In this document: positions 39,322 through 48,914 of the stretch, one piece after another
Layout of the letters: every line of letters begins with the position of its first letter
How positions within the stretch are numbered: the first letter of the stretch is position 1
Source of the DNA: Sphingomonas liriopis
GTDB taxonomy: Bacteria > Pseudomonadota > Alphaproteobacteria > Sphingomonadales > Sphingomonadaceae
NCBI RefSeq assembly: GCF_024211255.1
Contig: NZ_JAMLDY010000001.1
Coordinates: 62,001-126,000 of the forward strand
Length of the DNA stretch: 64,000 bases
Direction of reading: 5' to 3'
Made by a program: the position numbers and the translations under genes
The notes under the pieces: model-generated
Told to the model about the DNA's origin: nothing
Database searches by the model: none
What the model saw: the letters and a program-made list of their open reading frames with translations, nothing else

Positions 39322-39931
39322 TCGTCATCTTTCGCTTGGCCGCCGTCAGCCGGTAAAGCGGTTCTGCAATCATTCCACGAACAATCGATTTACTCAGGCT
39401 CAGCGTGCGCCCCTTTGTTGCGCACGCTGATAGCGCCGGAACAAGGGCAGTTATCGCCGTGCCTTCAGCAACGCTCGCCACTTCCGCGCCCAGCAGGGTT
39501 CGGGCCTCCGCCGGAGCCTTACGAACGACGCAATCTCCGATATCCATTTGAAGGCTGTACCGCGCCGCCTCCGCGTTCCCAGAAACATCGCCAACAGGAT
39601 AAGAGATTGTCGGAACACCGTCGAAAGTCGCCGGCGCACTGTGTACGAATTCCTTCAGGTAGAACGCCTCGAATAATCCGCCACGCATTAGTGTAGGCTT
39701 AAACTTGAGCGAGATCCCACCCACGTCATCACTCGGCAAACAACCCGAGTCATTTAGGGCAATCATCTTCGCGTTCGCCTGTGGCGAACCAACAGGCATA
39801 TCCATGACAGGGCGAAGCTTATAACCTAGCCGATTTATTAAACACGAAGTATAAGCCGCCATCGTACGGCGAGATTCATCAATGTTTGCCGGGTTCGGTT
39901 CTGCAACCAGTATCGCGAGCAATGGCAACAT
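39314..39931 (-). CDS. 205-residue exported protein of unknown function embedded in the nuo operon
   Basis: The gene lies between nuoF and nuoG. Its ATG shares one base with the nuoF stop (TAATG), with AGGAGG eleven bases before it, and its stop overlaps nuoG by eight bases. The N terminus ([14 protein letters not shown]) is hydrophobic and may be a short signal sequence. Further on are AAYTSCLINRLGYKL and, near the end, LSLSKSIVRGMIAEPLYRL, a pattern I associate with sphingomonad periplasmic hypothetical proteins. Base composition differs from its neighbours: the block 39661-39780 is about 52% G+C by my count, against about 63% in a nuoF block (39961-40020). It has no resemblance to a complex I subunit and looks like a later insertion. 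Confidence 0.7.
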   Translation of the reverse strand: MLPLLAILVAEPNPANIDESRRTMAAYTSCLINRLGYKLRPVMDMPVGSPQANAKMIALNDSGCLPSDDVGGISLKFKPTLMRGGLFEAFYLKEFVHSAPATFDGVPTISYPVGDVSGNAEAARYSLQMDIGDCVVRKAPAEARTLLGAEVASVAEGTAITALVPALSACATKGRTLSLSKSIVRGMIAEPLYRLTAAKRKMTNA

Positions 39932-41235
39932 TACTCCGCCGCCTCCTGCATCGGCGCCAGCCCGCCGCAGCTACGTTCGTTGATCCGGCGCTCTAGTTCG
40001 GGGCGGAAATGCCTGATGAGGCCCTGGATCGGCCACGCCGCGGCATCGCCGAGCGCGCAGATCGTGTGGCCCTCGACCTGCTTGGTCACCTGATGCAGCG
40101 TGTCGATCTCGGCGATTTCGGCGTCGCCGGTACGCAGGCGTTCCATCACGCGCCACATCCAGCCGGTGCCTTCGCGGCAGGGCGTGCACTGGCCGCAGCT
40201 CTCGTGCTTGTAGAAATACGAGATGCGGCTGATCGCGCGGACGATGTCGGTCGACTTGTCCATCACGATCACCGCCGCGGTGCCGAGGCCCGAGCCGACC
40301 GCCTTCAGACCGTCGAAGTCCATCGGCGCGTCGATGATGTCCTTTGCCGGCACCAGCGGCACCGACGATCCGCCCGGAATCACCGCGAGCAGATTGTCCC
40401 AGCCACCGCGGATGCCGCCGCAATGCGTTTCGATCAGCTCGCGGAAGGTGAGGCCCATCGCATCCTCGACGACGCATGGGCGATTCACATGGCCGCTGAT
40501 CTGGTAGAGTTTGGTGCCCTTGTTGTTCTCGCGCCCGAAGCTCGAGAACCACGACGCGCCGCGCCGCAGGATCGTCGGCGCGACCGCGATCGATTCGACG
40601 TTGTTGACCGTCGTCGGGCAGCCGTAGAGGCCCGCGCCGGCCGGAAACGGCGGCTTCAGGCGCGGCTGCCCCTTCTTGCCTTCGAGGCTTTCGAGCATCG
40701 CGGTCTCTTCGCCGCAGATGTAGGCCCCGGCCCCGCGGTGGACGAAGACGTCGAAGTCATAGCCCGAACCGCTGGCATTCTTGCCGATCAGCCCGGCGTC
40801 ATACGCCTCGGCGACCGCGGCAAACAGCGTCTCCGCCTCGCGGATATATTCGCCGCGGATGTAGATGTAGGCGGCGCGCGCGCGCATCGCGAAACCGGCG
40901 ATCAGCGCGCCCTCGATCAGCTTGTGCGGATCGTGGCGGATGATCTCGCGGTCCTTGCACGAACCGGGCTCGGATTCGTCGGCGTTGATGACGAGGAAGT
41001 TCGGCCGGTCGGCCTTGGGCTCCTTCGGCATGAACGACCATTTCGTCCCCGTCGGGAAGCCCGCGCCGCCACGGCCGCGCAAACCGCTCGCCTTGATGAC
41101 GTCGATGATCGCGTCCTGGCCGAGCGCCATCAGCGCCTTGGTATTGTCCCAGTCGCCACGCTTCATCGCCGCCGGCAGGTTCCAGGGCTGGAACCCGTAG
41201 ACGTTGGTGAAGATGCGGTCCTTGTCAGCCAGCAT
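39931..41235 (-). CDS. nuoF: NADH-quinone oxidoreductase subunit F
   Basis: A 434-residue NADH- and FMN-binding subunit. [13 protein letters not shown] is the NADH/FMN loop, and [15 protein letters not shown] binds cluster N3. The ATG at 41235 overlaps the nuoE stop by one base (TGATG); an in-frame GTG at 41244 is a less likely start. Confidence 0.96.
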   Translation of the reverse strand: MLADKDRIFTNVYGFQPWNLPAAMKRGDWDNTKALMALGQDAIIDVIKASGLRGRGGAGFPTGTKWSFMPKEPKADRPNFLVINADESEPGSCKDREIIRHDPHKLIEGALIAGFAMRARAAYIYIRGEYIREAETLFAAVAEAYDAGLIGKNASGSGYDFDVFVHRGAGAYICGEETAMLESLEGKKGQPRLKPPFPAGAGLYGCPTTVNNVESIAVAPTILRRGASWFSSFGRENNKGTKLYQISGHVNRPCVVEDAMGLTFRELIETHCGGIRGGWDNLLAVIPGGSSVPLVPAKDIIDAPMDFDGLKAVGSGLGTAAVIVMDKSTDIVRAISRISYFYKHESCGQCTPCREGTGWMWRVMERLRTGDAEIAEIDTLHQVTKQVEGHTICALGDAAAWPIQGLIRHFRPELERRINERSCGGLAPMQEAAE

Positions 41236-41903
41236 CAGGCCCACTCGCTCCGGTAATCGTGGTTGGCGTCGACCATCGCGGTCAGCGTCGTCGGGCCGCC
41301 TTCGGGGCAGCTGGTCTGGCGACCGATCGTCGAGCCGGTCTTCGGCTGTTCGCCCTTGGCCAGCGCCTCAAGCACCGCGACGGTGCGGTCATAGTCGAGG
41401 TCTTCGTAATTGTCGTCGTTGATCTGGACCATCGGCGCGTTCGCGCAGGTGCCGAGGCACTCGACCTCGGTCAGCGTGAACAGGCCGTCTGGCGTCGTGC
41501 CGCCCTTGACCAGCCCGCGGTTCTTGCACGCGGCGAGCACGTCGTCCGACCCGCGCAGCATGCACGGCGTCGTGCCGCAGACCTGCACATGATAGCGGCC
41601 GACCGGCGCGAGGTTGAACATCGTGTAGAAGGTCGCGACCTCGAACACGCGCATGTACGGCACGCCGATCTGACGGGCGACGAACTCGATCACCGGCACG
41701 GGCAGCCAGCCTTGCGTCTGCGTCTCAGCGCCGACCTGGCGCTGGGCGAGGTCGAGAAACGGGATCGACGCGGACTGCTCGCGACCCTTGGGATAGCGCG
41801 CGAGGATCTCGTTCGCCTTCTTCTGGTTGTCATCGTTCCACGCGAAGCCGCCCCAGCGGGCGCGGGTTTCGGCTTCATCGGGGATCTGTGCTGCTTCGGC
41901 CAT
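41235..41903 (-). CDS. nuoE: NADH-quinone oxidoreductase subunit E
   Basis: A 222-residue thioredoxin-like subunit with cluster N1a. The Cys ligands are in [15 protein letters not shown] and, later, [17 protein letters not shown]. The C-terminal extension (after about residue 175, [15 protein letters not shown]) is typical of the alphaproteobacterial/mitochondrial type. The ATG at 41903 overlaps the stop of a small coiled-coil gene (TAATG). Confidence 0.95.
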   Translation of the reverse strand: MAEAAQIPDEAETRARWGGFAWNDDNQKKANEILARYPKGREQSASIPFLDLAQRQVGAETQTQGWLPVPVIEFVARQIGVPYMRVFEVATFYTMFNLAPVGRYHVQVCGTTPCMLRGSDDVLAACKNRGLVKGGTTPDGLFTLTEVECLGTCANAPMVQINDDNYEDLDYDRTVAVLEALAKGEQPKTGSTIGRQTSCPEGGPTTLTAMVDANHDYRSEWA

Positions 41904-42133
41904 TAGCGGTGATCCACCAAATCGAGACGCCGTTCGACGCGGCCCAACCGTTCCTCGACGCGGTCCAGCCGCCTGTTCAAACCCGTCATCTGCAAGAGCA
42001 TGTTACCCAGATGTTCGTCTGTTGCGGTTGCCCGCGCTTTCAGTTCGCCAATGTCGAAGCGTACTTCGGTCATATCGGCCTGAAGTTTCTGCAAGACGGC
42101 ATAGATGAGGTCGTTCGTTACCGGTTCAGGCAT
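41903..42133 (-). CDS. 76-residue coiled-coil protein between nuoD and nuoE
   Basis: The product is almost wholly a predicted heptad coiled coil: LLQMTGLNRRLDRVEERL continues with GRVERRLDLV, after an acidic N-terminal half with TDEHLGNML. It begins 45 bases after the nuoD stop, with GGAG about 14 bases before the ATG, and its stop shares a base with the nuoE start. Short proteins like this are scattered through bacterial genomes without a known job. It is not a complex I subunit I know. Confidence 0.6.
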   Translation of the reverse strand: MPEPVTNDLIYAVLQKLQADMTEVRFDIGELKARATATDEHLGNMLLQMTGLNRRLDRVEERLGRVERRLDLVDHR

Positions 42134-42178
42134 GACCCACCCCCAGCTCCTTTTGCCGCACGCAATCAGCGCGCATAT

Positions 42179-43414
42179 TCACCGGTCGCACTCACCGAAC
42201 ACAATATCCATCGCGCCGAGGATCGCGGTCGTATCGGCCAGCATGTGGCCGCGGCTCATGAAGTCCATTGCCTGAAGGTGGCTGAACGCGGTCGGGCGGA
42301 TCTTGCAGCGATACGGCTTGTTCGACCCGTCGGAGACGAGGAACACACCGAATTCGCCCTTGGGGCTCTCGGTCGCGACATACACTTCGCCGGCGGGGAC
42401 GTGATAGCCCTCGGTGTAGAGCTTGAAGTGATGGATCAGCGCTTCCATCGACTGCTTCATCTCGGCGCGTTTGGGCGGCACCACCTTGCGGTCGGACGAG
42501 GCGATCGGCCCCTCCGGCATGTCGCGCAGGCACTGTTTCATGATCCGCGCCGACTGGCGGACCTCCTCCACGCGCACCATGAAGCGGTCATAGCAATCGC
42601 CCTTGGTGCCGACCGGGATGTCGAACTCCATGCGATCGTAGACGTCATAGGGCTGCGACTTGCGCAGGTCCCACGGGATGCCCGCGGCGCGGATCATCGG
42701 CCCGGAGAAGCCCCAGGCGATCGCGTCTTCGCGGCTGACCACGGCGATGTCGACGTTGCGCTGCTTGAAGATGCGGTTGTCGGCGACCAGCGAAATCGCA
42801 TCCTCGAACAGGCGCGGCAGGCGCGTATCGAGCCAGTCGGCGATGTCGGTCAGCAGCTTCAGCGGTACGTCCTGATGAACGCCGCCCGGCCGCATGTAAT
42901 TGTGGTGCATGCGCGCGCCCGAGGCACGCTCGAGGAAATTGTAGCAATCCTCGCGGATCTCGAACAGCCACAGGTTCGGCGTCATCGCGCCGACGTCCAT
43001 GACGTGGCTGCCGAGGTTGAGCATGTGGTTCGAGATGCGCGTCAGCTCGGCGAAGAAGACGCGCAGATACTGGGCGCGGATCGGCACCTCGATATCGAGC
43101 AATTTCTCGATCGCGAGTACGAACGTATGCTCCATGCACATCGGCGAGCAGTAATCGAGGCGATCGAAATAGGGGATCGCCTGCGCATAGGTCTTGTATT
43201 CGATCAGCTTCTCGGTGCCGCGATGCAGCAGGCCGACGTGCGGATCGATCCGTTCGATGATCTCGCCGTCCAACTCCATCACCAGCCGCAGCACGCCGTG
43301 CGCCGCCGGGTGCTGGGGACCGAAGTTGATCGTGTAATTCTGGATAGTGACGTCACCGGTCGTCGGATCGGCCGCGTCGGTGACGTGCATCAGCTCATCG
43401 ACATAGTCGCTCAC
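42179..43414 (-). CDS. nuoD: NADH-quinone oxidoreductase subunit D
   Basis: A 411-residue subunit related to the hydrogenase large subunit and forming the quinone pocket. [18 protein letters not shown] is the N-terminal signature; [20 protein letters not shown] and the C-terminal [10 protein letters not shown] complete the family pattern. It is separate from nuoC, not fused as in E. coli. The start is GTG in a GTGA overlap with nuoC. Confidence 0.97.
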   Translation of the reverse strand: MSDYVDELMHVTDAADPTTGDVTIQNYTINFGPQHPAAHGVLRLVMELDGEIIERIDPHVGLLHRGTEKLIEYKTYAQAIPYFDRLDYCSPMCMEHTFVLAIEKLLDIEVPIRAQYLRVFFAELTRISNHMLNLGSHVMDVGAMTPNLWLFEIREDCYNFLERASGARMHHNYMRPGGVHQDVPLKLLTDIADWLDTRLPRLFEDAISLVADNRIFKQRNVDIAVVSREDAIAWGFSGPMIRAAGIPWDLRKSQPYDVYDRMEFDIPVGTKGDCYDRFMVRVEEVRQSARIMKQCLRDMPEGPIASSDRKVVPPKRAEMKQSMEALIHHFKLYTEGYHVPAGEVYVATESPKGEFGVFLVSDGSNKPYRCKIRPTAFSHLQAMDFMSRGHMLADTTAILGAMDIVFGECDR

Positions 43415-44253
43415 TGGTTCTGTCCTCCACCCTTGGTCGGCACGACGTCCGAATCCCTGGGCTTGTCCTGCCGCTGGTTGCCGGGGTCGGGTTCGCCGGC
43501 GCCGGTCTGCGCGGTGCTGTCGGTCGTCTTGGGTTCGTGCGTCGTGCTGCCTGCCTGCGGCTTCGACGGCGCATCGGCCTTGACGATTTCGTCCGCCTTC
43601 AGCGGCGTCGGCGCACCCTTGGCTTCGGGGACCATACCCTTCTCATCGCCGGGGAGCACGTATTGCGCGCCTTCCCAAGGGGATTGGAAGTCGAAGTTGC
43701 GGAAGTCCTGCGCCAGCTGCACCGGCTGATAGACGACGCGCTTCGCTTCTTCCGAATAGCGCATCTCGACGAAACCGCTGAGCGGGAAGTCCTTGCGCTG
43801 CGGATGGCCGCGGAAGCCATAGTCGGTCAGGATGCGGCGCAGGTCGGCGTTGCCGGCGAACAGCACGCCGTACATGTCGTACACCTCACGCTCCAGCCAG
43901 CCGGCGACCGGCCAGATGCCCGTGACCGACGGCACCGGCTTCACGTCGTCGGTGGAGACGTGGACATGGAGGCGATGGTTACGCGTCAGCGACAGCAGGC
44001 AATAGACGACTTCGAACCGCTCGGGGCGATCCGGATAGTCGACGCCGGCGATCTCCATCAGCTGCTGGTATTCGAGGCCCGGCGTGTCGCGCAGCGCGGT
44101 GAGCACGGTGACGATCGCGTCACGCTCGACGTAGAGCGCGACCTCGCCGACCTGATCGACCGCGTCGATCAGCGCCGTGCCGAGCGTGGCGCGGACGGCC
44201 TCGATCGTCTCGCCGTTGAGGTCGGCGGCCCATGCGGGTGCGGGTGCCCTCAC
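43411..44253 (-). CDS. nuoC: NADH-quinone oxidoreductase subunit C, with a long disordered tail
   Basis: A 280-residue subunit of the connecting module. [16 protein letters not shown] and the diagnostic [34 protein letters not shown] and PWEG lie in the first 200 residues, a normal NuoC. About 75 more residues ([20 protein letters not shown]..) form a Pro/Thr/Asp/Gln-rich tail of low complexity with no known role. The start is GTG in a GTGA overlap with nuoB. Confidence 0.95.
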   Translation of the reverse strand: MRAPAPAWAADLNGETIEAVRATLGTALIDAVDQVGEVALYVERDAIVTVLTALRDTPGLEYQQLMEIAGVDYPDRPERFEVVYCLLSLTRNHRLHVHVSTDDVKPVPSVTGIWPVAGWLEREVYDMYGVLFAGNADLRRILTDYGFRGHPQRKDFPLSGFVEMRYSEEAKRVVYQPVQLAQDFRNFDFQSPWEGAQYVLPGDEKGMVPEAKGAPTPLKADEIVKADAPSKPQAGSTTHEPKTTDSTAQTGAGEPDPGNQRQDKPRDSDVVPTKGGGQNQ

Positions 44254-44810
44254 CGTTCGATGCTCCCCGAACGGCGGATCTTCCGCTGCAGCTGCATGAT
44301 GCCGTACAGCAATGCTTCGGCGGTCGGCGGGCAGCCAGGGACGTAGATGTCGACCGGCACGACGCGGTCACAACCGCGCACCACCGAATAGCTGAAATGG
44401 TAATAGCCGCCGCCATTGGCGCAGCTGCCCATCGAGATGACGTATTTCGGCTCCGACATCTGGTCGTAGACCTTGCGAAGTGCGGGCGCCATCTTGTTGC
44501 AGAGCGTGCCGGCGACGATCATCACGTCCGACTGGCGCGGGGACGCGCGCGGCGCGGCGCCGAAACGCTCGAGGTCGTAGCGCGGCATGTTGACGTGGAT
44601 CATCTCGACCGCGCAGCAGGCGAGGCCGAAGGTCATCCACCACAACGAGCCGGTACGCGCCCACTGGAACAGGTCCTCGGTCGAGGTGACGAGGAAGCCC
44701 TTGTCGGTCAGTTCGCCGTTGAGGCTGTCGAAGAAACCCTGATCGGGCGGCACCAGCGACGTGGCAGCGGCCGAGCGATCGAGTTCCACTGGCGTAGACG
44801 TAAGGGTCAT
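44250..44810 (-). CDS. nuoB: NADH-quinone oxidoreductase subunit B
   Basis: A 186-residue subunit with the terminal cluster N2. The ligands are the adjacent cysteines in [10 protein letters not shown], then [13 protein letters not shown] and [15 protein letters not shown]. The ATG at 44810 overlaps the nuoA stop by four bases. Confidence 0.97.
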   Translation of the reverse strand: MTLTSTPVELDRSAAATSLVPPDQGFFDSLNGELTDKGFLVTSTEDLFQWARTGSLWWMTFGLACCAVEMIHVNMPRYDLERFGAAPRASPRQSDVMIVAGTLCNKMAPALRKVYDQMSEPKYVISMGSCANGGGYYHFSYSVVRGCDRVVPVDIYVPGCPPTAEALLYGIMQLQRKIRRSGSIER

Positions 44811-45181
44811 TCCCAATCCAACGCTCCCTTCTTCCAGGCATAGACGAGGCCGAGAGCCAGCTCGCCGATGAAGATCATCATCGAGATCCATGCGGTCCAG
44901 CCGATGGAGAAAACCGAGACTGCCCAAGGATATAGGAAGGCGGCTTCGAGATCGAAGATGATGAACAGGATCGCGATCAGATAAAAGCGCACGTCGAACT
45001 GGCTGCGCGGATCCTCGAACGCGGGGAAGCCGCACTCGTATTCGGACAATTTCTGCTCATTGGGCTTGGCCGCGCCGGTCAGCCTGGCGACCAGCATCGG
45101 CAGGAACACGAACGCGCTCGACAGCGCGATCGCGACGCTCAGGAACAGCAGGATAGGCAGGTATTGCGACAGGTCTACCAA
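44807..45181 (-). CDS. nuoA: NADH-quinone oxidoreductase subunit A
   Basis: A 124-residue, three-helix subunit and the first gene of the nuo run. [20 protein letters not shown] and [16 protein letters not shown] are diagnostic. The best start is TTG at 45181, since no ATG or GTG lies before the first helix; no convincing Shine-Dalgarno sequence is visible. The promoter for the whole 19 kb run should lie in 45182-45290, but I could not identify boxes there. Confidence 0.93.
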   Translation of the reverse strand: MVDLSQYLPILLFLSVAIALSSAFVFLPMLVARLTGAAKPNEQKLSEYECGFPAFEDPRSQFDVRFYLIAILFIIFDLEAAFLYPWAVSVFSIGWTAWISMMIFIGELALGLVYAWKKGALDWE

Positions 45182-45290
45182 AGGGCTTCTCGCAGGTGCG
45201 AAGGATGTGGGGTCGCTTTAGGCCCGTGGGGGGGCACGGGCAAGGCCGCGAGGGTGTGAGAATCACTCGCAATTAACGGGCGTCGTGCAC

Positions 45291-45380
45291 TCACCCTCAC
45301 CCCGCGGCGCTGCGCGCCTTGCCCCTCTCCCAGCGGGAGAGGGGAGAGACGGCGCAGCCGTCGATGGGGTGAGGGTGAGG
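45291..45380. repeat. Inverted repeat with internal hairpin, family G (copy 1)
   Basis: Outer arms TCACCCTCACCCC and GGGGTGAGGGTGA enclose a perfect hairpin, CCCCTCTCCC-AGC-GGGAGAGGGG, at 45322-45344. It lies 14 bases past the stop of the inositol-monophosphatase-family gene and upstream of nuoA's promoter region. Confidence 0.85.
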
Positions 45381-45393
45381 GCGATGCAGGCGC

Positions 45394-46206
45394 TTAACGC
45401 AGCGCGCCGGCCACCAGCTTGTGCAGCTTGACGTGCAACCCGTCGTTCGCGGCAAGGAACTCGTTGCGCTCCATCGGCTTGTCGCCGCCACGGAAGTCGG
45501 TGACGTAGCCGCCGGCTTCCTTGACCAGCAGCATGCCCGCCGCGGTGTCCCATGGCTTCAGCCCCGATTCCCAATAGCCGTCGAATCGCCCCGCCGCGAC
45601 CCACGCGAGGTCGAGCGCTGCGGCGCCGAAACGGCGGATGCCGGCGACCTCGGGGGCGATCGCACCGAAGATGCGGCTCCACTGGACGAAATCGCCATGG
45701 CCGAGGAACGGGATACCGGTGGCGATCAGCGCGTCCGACAGGTCGCGGCGCGCCGAGACGCGCAGGCGCTGATCGGTGTGCCACGCGCCGCGGCCCTTCT
45801 CCGCCCAGAAGCTCTCGTCGGTGATCGGCTGGTAGACGAGGCCGGTGGTGATCTCGCGCTTGCCCGACGGAGTCGGCTCCTCGACCGCGATCGAGATGGC
45901 GAAATGCGGGATGCCGTGGAGGAAGTTGGTCGTGCCATCCAAGGGATCGATGATGAAGCGCGGCTTGTTGGGATCGCCCGCGACCTCACCGCCCTCTTCC
46001 ATCAGGAAGCCCCAGTCGGGACGGGCGCGGCGCAGTTCCTCGAACAGCGTCTGCTCGGCGCGCTTATCGGCGATCGAGACGAAGTCCGCGGGGCCCTTGC
46101 GGCTGACCTGCAGGTTCTGGACCTCGTTGAAGTCGCGGCGCAGCGCGGTGCCGGCCTTGCGGGCGGCGCGCTCGATGACGGTGAAGAGGCCGGAATGGCT
46201 GGGCAT
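45394..46206 (-). CDS. suhB: Inositol monophosphatase family protein
   Basis: A 270-residue metal-dependent phosphatase. The motifs are FLMEEGG (first metal Glu), IIDPLDGTTNFLHGIPHF and, near the C terminus, WDTAAGMLLVKEAGG. Substrate could be inositol-1-phosphate, another sugar phosphate or PAP; SuhB also has a role in rRNA transcription. The gene is bracketed on both sides by family G hairpins and precedes nuo on the same strand. Confidence 0.9.
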   Translation of the reverse strand: MPSHSGLFTVIERAARKAGTALRRDFNEVQNLQVSRKGPADFVSIADKRAEQTLFEELRRARPDWGFLMEEGGEVAGDPNKPRFIIDPLDGTTNFLHGIPHFAISIAVEEPTPSGKREITTGLVYQPITDESFWAEKGRGAWHTDQRLRVSARRDLSDALIATGIPFLGHGDFVQWSRIFGAIAPEVAGIRRFGAAALDLAWVAAGRFDGYWESGLKPWDTAAGMLLVKEAGGYVTDFRGGDKPMERNEFLAANDGLHVKLHKLVAGALR

Positions 46207-46220
46207 GGGGCAATCTCTTT

Positions 46221-46346
46221 ACCCCTCTCCCGGCGGGAGAGGGAGGGGCCCGCCGCCGTCAGGCGGTGGGAGGGTGAGGTCGGGTAAAGGCCCTGCCCTC
46301 ACCCGACCTCGCTACGCTCGGCCACCCTCTCCCAAAGGGAGAGGGA
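46221..46346. repeat. Two stem-loops, family G (copy 2)
   Basis: Two hairpins of the same kind, CCCTCTCCC-GGC-GGGAGAGGG at 46223-46243 and CCCTCTCCC-AAA-GGGAGAGGG at 46325-46345, flank a spacer containing TGAGGTCGGGT/ACCCGACCTC, itself an inverted pair. The second hairpin is nine bases from the efp stop and can act as its 3' end. Confidence 0.85.
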
Positions 46347-46353
46347 TATTCGA

Positions 46354-46917
46354 TCAATCCGCGCGCCTTACGTACGTCTGCTCGTACACGTCGACGACGA
46401 TCTTCGTCCCCGCGCCGATGTGCGGCGGGACCATGACGCGCACGCCGTTGTCGAGGATCGCGGGCTTGTAGCTCGACGAGGCGGTCTGCCCCTTCACGAC
46501 GGCGTCGGCCTCGACGATCATCGCCTCGATCGTGCTCGGCAGCTCGACCGAGATCGGGCGTTCGTCGTAGAGTTCGAGGACCACGTCCATGCCGTCCTGC
46601 AGGAAGGCGGCGGCATCGCCGAGGATGCCGGCGTCGAGCGTGATCTGCTCGTAATTGTCCTTGTCCATGAAGGTCAGTGCCTCGCCGTCGCGGAACAGGA
46701 ACTGGAAATCCTTGGTGTCGAGGCGGACGCGCTCGACCGTCTCGGCGGAGCGGAAGCGGACGTTGTTCTTGCGGCCGTCGATCAGGTTCTTCATCTCGAC
46801 CTGCATGTACGCGCCGCCCTTGCCGGGCTGCGTGTGCTGGATCTTGACGGCGCGCCAGATGCCGCCCTCATATTCGATGATGTTGCCGGGACGGATGTCC
46901 ACGCCGCTGATCTTCAT
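46354..46917 (-). CDS. efp: Elongation factor P
   Basis: A 187-residue factor that relieves ribosome stalling at proline runs. The three OB-like domains are recognisable. [19 protein letters not shown] opens the protein, and [20 protein letters not shown] contains the loop whose lysine (GKGG) is normally post-translationally modified. The C-terminal signature is [20 protein letters not shown]. Several proteins in this window have proline runs (the TonB-like and M23 proteins), which would need it. Confidence 0.96.
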   Translation of the reverse strand: MKISGVDIRPGNIIEYEGGIWRAVKIQHTQPGKGGAYMQVEMKNLIDGRKNNVRFRSAETVERVRLDTKDFQFLFRDGEALTFMDKDNYEQITLDAGILGDAAAFLQDGMDVVLELYDERPISVELPSTIEAMIVEADAVVKGQTASSSYKPAILDNGVRVMVPPHIGAGTKIVVDVYEQTYVRRAD

Positions 46918-46981
46918 GGATCTGAACCTATTGGAAAGAGCGAGATGGGCGCGGCGCTAGCGCACGCCCGGTGGCGCCCCT

Positions 46982-47566
46982 TTATCGCCCCCGCGCGCGG
47001 GCGGCAAGCATGGGGTAGGGATCGACGTCCTCGCCCTGATACCAGCGCTCGCCCGGCCGCATCCGCTGCATGCCGAAATGGAGGTGGTAATTGCCCTGCC
47101 CCGCGTCGCCGGTGTCGCCGACGTTGCCGATCTGCTGACCGGCGCGGACCGGCTGTCCTTCGCGAAGACCGGGGGCGTACGCGGCAAGGTGCGCGTAATA
47201 ATAGATCCAGCGGCGATCCGTCGACCGGACATAGGCGGTGGTGCCACCGCGCACTGACCGGAAGAGCTTTTCGACCGTGCCGGACGCGGCGGCGATGACC
47301 GGCGTGCCCTGTGCGGCGGGGATGTCGGTGCCGTGATGGCCGCGCGTGCCGCCGCCGCGGGGGTCGCCCCAGCTGTCGACGATCGTCTCGCGGCGGACGC
47401 CGGCTACGGGGACGACGAGCGGGCCGGCCGTCGTTTCCGCCGGTGGGGGCGGAGGGGTATCGACCCGCGTCATGCGGCGATCGGCGGTGCCGAAGCTGGT
47501 CATCGACACGAACGCAGCGGCGAACAGCAGCACGACGGCCAGGATGATCCAGCCGAGGCGGGTCAT
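46982..47566 (-). CDS. M23 family metallopeptidase (LytM-type), membrane anchored
   Basis: A 194-residue periplasmic peptidoglycan endopeptidase or activator. An N-terminal helix (about residues 4-23) anchors it. The LytM domain keeps GHHGTDIPAAQGTPV (His77 and Asp81), YAHLA (His126) and HLHFGMQR (His161, His163), so it should be active. A proline run sits at residues 38-42. The start at 47566 is chosen because the frame upstream runs into a family B repeat. Confidence 0.88.
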   Translation of the reverse strand: MTRLGWIILAVVLLFAAAFVSMTSFGTADRRMTRVDTPPPPPAETTAGPLVVPVAGVRRETIVDSWGDPRGGGTRGHHGTDIPAAQGTPVIAAASGTVEKLFRSVRGGTTAYVRSTDRRWIYYYAHLAAYAPGLREGQPVRAGQQIGNVGDTGDAGQGNYHLHFGMQRMRPGERWYQGEDVDPYPMLAARARGR

Positions 47567-47586
47567 GCCGCCTGCCCGATACGCCC

Positions 47587-47695
47587 CGTCACCCCGGACG
47601 TGTTTCGGGGCCCACCCTGCGACTTGGCGCATCGGCAGGAGGCGCTAACGATCCGCATGCGGAGGGGTGGACCCCGGAACAAGTCCGGGGTGACG
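47587..47695. repeat. Paired inverted repeat, family B (copy 2)
   Basis: Arms CGTCACCCCGGACGTGTTTC and the opposing ACAAGTCCGGGGTGACG. The left arm has diverged. It lies between the M23 gene and the L,D-transpeptidase, both on the minus strand. Confidence 0.85.
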
Positions 47696-47720
47696 AGGGA
47701 TATGCGGATAGTCCCTGCCC

Positions 47721-48710
47721 TCACGCCTGGAACACCGCCTTGGTCCCGGGCTTTACCATCTGTGCGAGGCGGGCGACGTCCCAGTTGGTCAGGCGGATGC
47801 AGCCGTGGCTTTCGGTGCGGCCGATCAGCTCGGGGTGCGGCGTGCCGTGGATGCCGTAATGCTCCTTCGACAGGTCGAGCCAGACAACGCCGACCGGGCC
47901 GTTCGGGCCCGGCGGCAGCATCTCCTTCTCATCGCCCTTCTTGGCATCCCAGAACAGCGCGGGATTGTAGTGGAATTTCGGGTTATAGTCGGCGCCGTAG
48001 ATCTTCCACGTCCCCAGCGGCAACGGATCATGTTCGGAGCCCATCGTGGCGCTGAACTGCGCGATCAGGCGATCGTCCTTGTCGAGGACGCGCAGCACCT
48101 TGTCCGATTTGTCGACGACGATGTGATCGCCCACCGGCTGGTTGGCATCGACGTTGAGCATGTTCAGCGTCTGGCGCCAGTGATCGGGGAGCTTCGGATC
48201 GTAGGCGCGGCTGGCGGGCAGCGCGTTGGGGACGACGATCGTGTCGCCGACCCTGAGCCGCGTCGTCGGGCTGTTGAGCGCGATCAGCACCTCGGGCTGG
48301 GTGTGGAACATCTCCGCCAGTTTCTCCATCGGCGTGGCGTAGCCGAGGCTGGGGAGCTTGGCCTGTTCGCCGTAATCCTTGGGCAGCGGGTTGTAATAGG
48401 GACCGGCGAGCGCCTCGCGGGTCAGCACGAAGCGCGCGGTCGGGCGCTTGGCGCGATAGGGATAGAGCGCCTGCAGCGTCGCGGCATCGGGCTTGCCGGT
48501 GCGCGGCAGGCCCTTCGCCTCCTGAAAACCCTTGAGCGCGGCGGTCAGCGACTGGCCGCCCTTGCCGTCGAGCACGCCCGGTCCGAAGCCGAGCGAATCG
48601 AGGATGACCTGCACATGGAGGATATTGCGGTCGACCGGCGCGGCTTGCGCGGTCGCCGGAGCGGCGAGCGTGGCGCCCGCCAGGAGTGCCGTTGCGAGTA
48701 GCGCCTTCAT
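47721..48710 (-). CDS. L,D-transpeptidase (YkuD domain) with peptidoglycan-binding domain
   Basis: A 329-residue exported enzyme that forms 3-3 cross-links in peptidoglycan or attaches proteins to it. A signal peptide (MKALLATALLAGATLAAPAT) ends near residue 24. A PG_binding_1-like region follows with VLDGKGGQSLTAALKGFQEA, then a LysM-like segment (LNSPTTRLRVGDTIVVPNAL), then the YkuD core: HYGIHGTPHPELIG and SHGCIRLTNWD, with catalytic Cys304. AAGGGA precedes the ATG. The envelope M23 gene is next to it. Confidence 0.95.
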   Translation of the reverse strand: MKALLATALLAGATLAAPATAQAAPVDRNILHVQVILDSLGFGPGVLDGKGGQSLTAALKGFQEAKGLPRTGKPDAATLQALYPYRAKRPTARFVLTREALAGPYYNPLPKDYGEQAKLPSLGYATPMEKLAEMFHTQPEVLIALNSPTTRLRVGDTIVVPNALPASRAYDPKLPDHWRQTLNMLNVDANQPVGDHIVVDKSDKVLRVLDKDDRLIAQFSATMGSEHDPLPLGTWKIYGADYNPKFHYNPALFWDAKKGDEKEMLPPGPNGPVGVVWLDLSKEHYGIHGTPHPELIGRTESHGCIRLTNWDVARLAQMVKPGTKAVFQA

Positions 48711-48789
48711 TGCCGTTCCCTTTTACCGTTACGCTGGTGGATCAAACGGTCGGAAGGGCGTGGGGTTTCGTTGGGTCGCTCTATCCCTT

Positions 48790-48897
48790 CGTCACCCCGG
48801 ACTTGTTCCGGGGTCCACTCTGCGGCGAGGCGCGGGGCTGGATGGGCGAGCGTGACGCTTGCGGCCCGGTGGACCCCGGAACAAGTCCGGGGTGACG
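48790..48897. repeat. Paired inverted repeat, family B (copy 3)
   Basis: The 29-base arms (CGTCACCCCGGACTTGTTCC and complement) match perfectly, the cleanest family B copy in the window. It lies between the thiE stop and the transpeptidase start. Confidence 0.88.
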
Positions 48898-48914
48898 GCG
48901 GACATATGGAGGGG

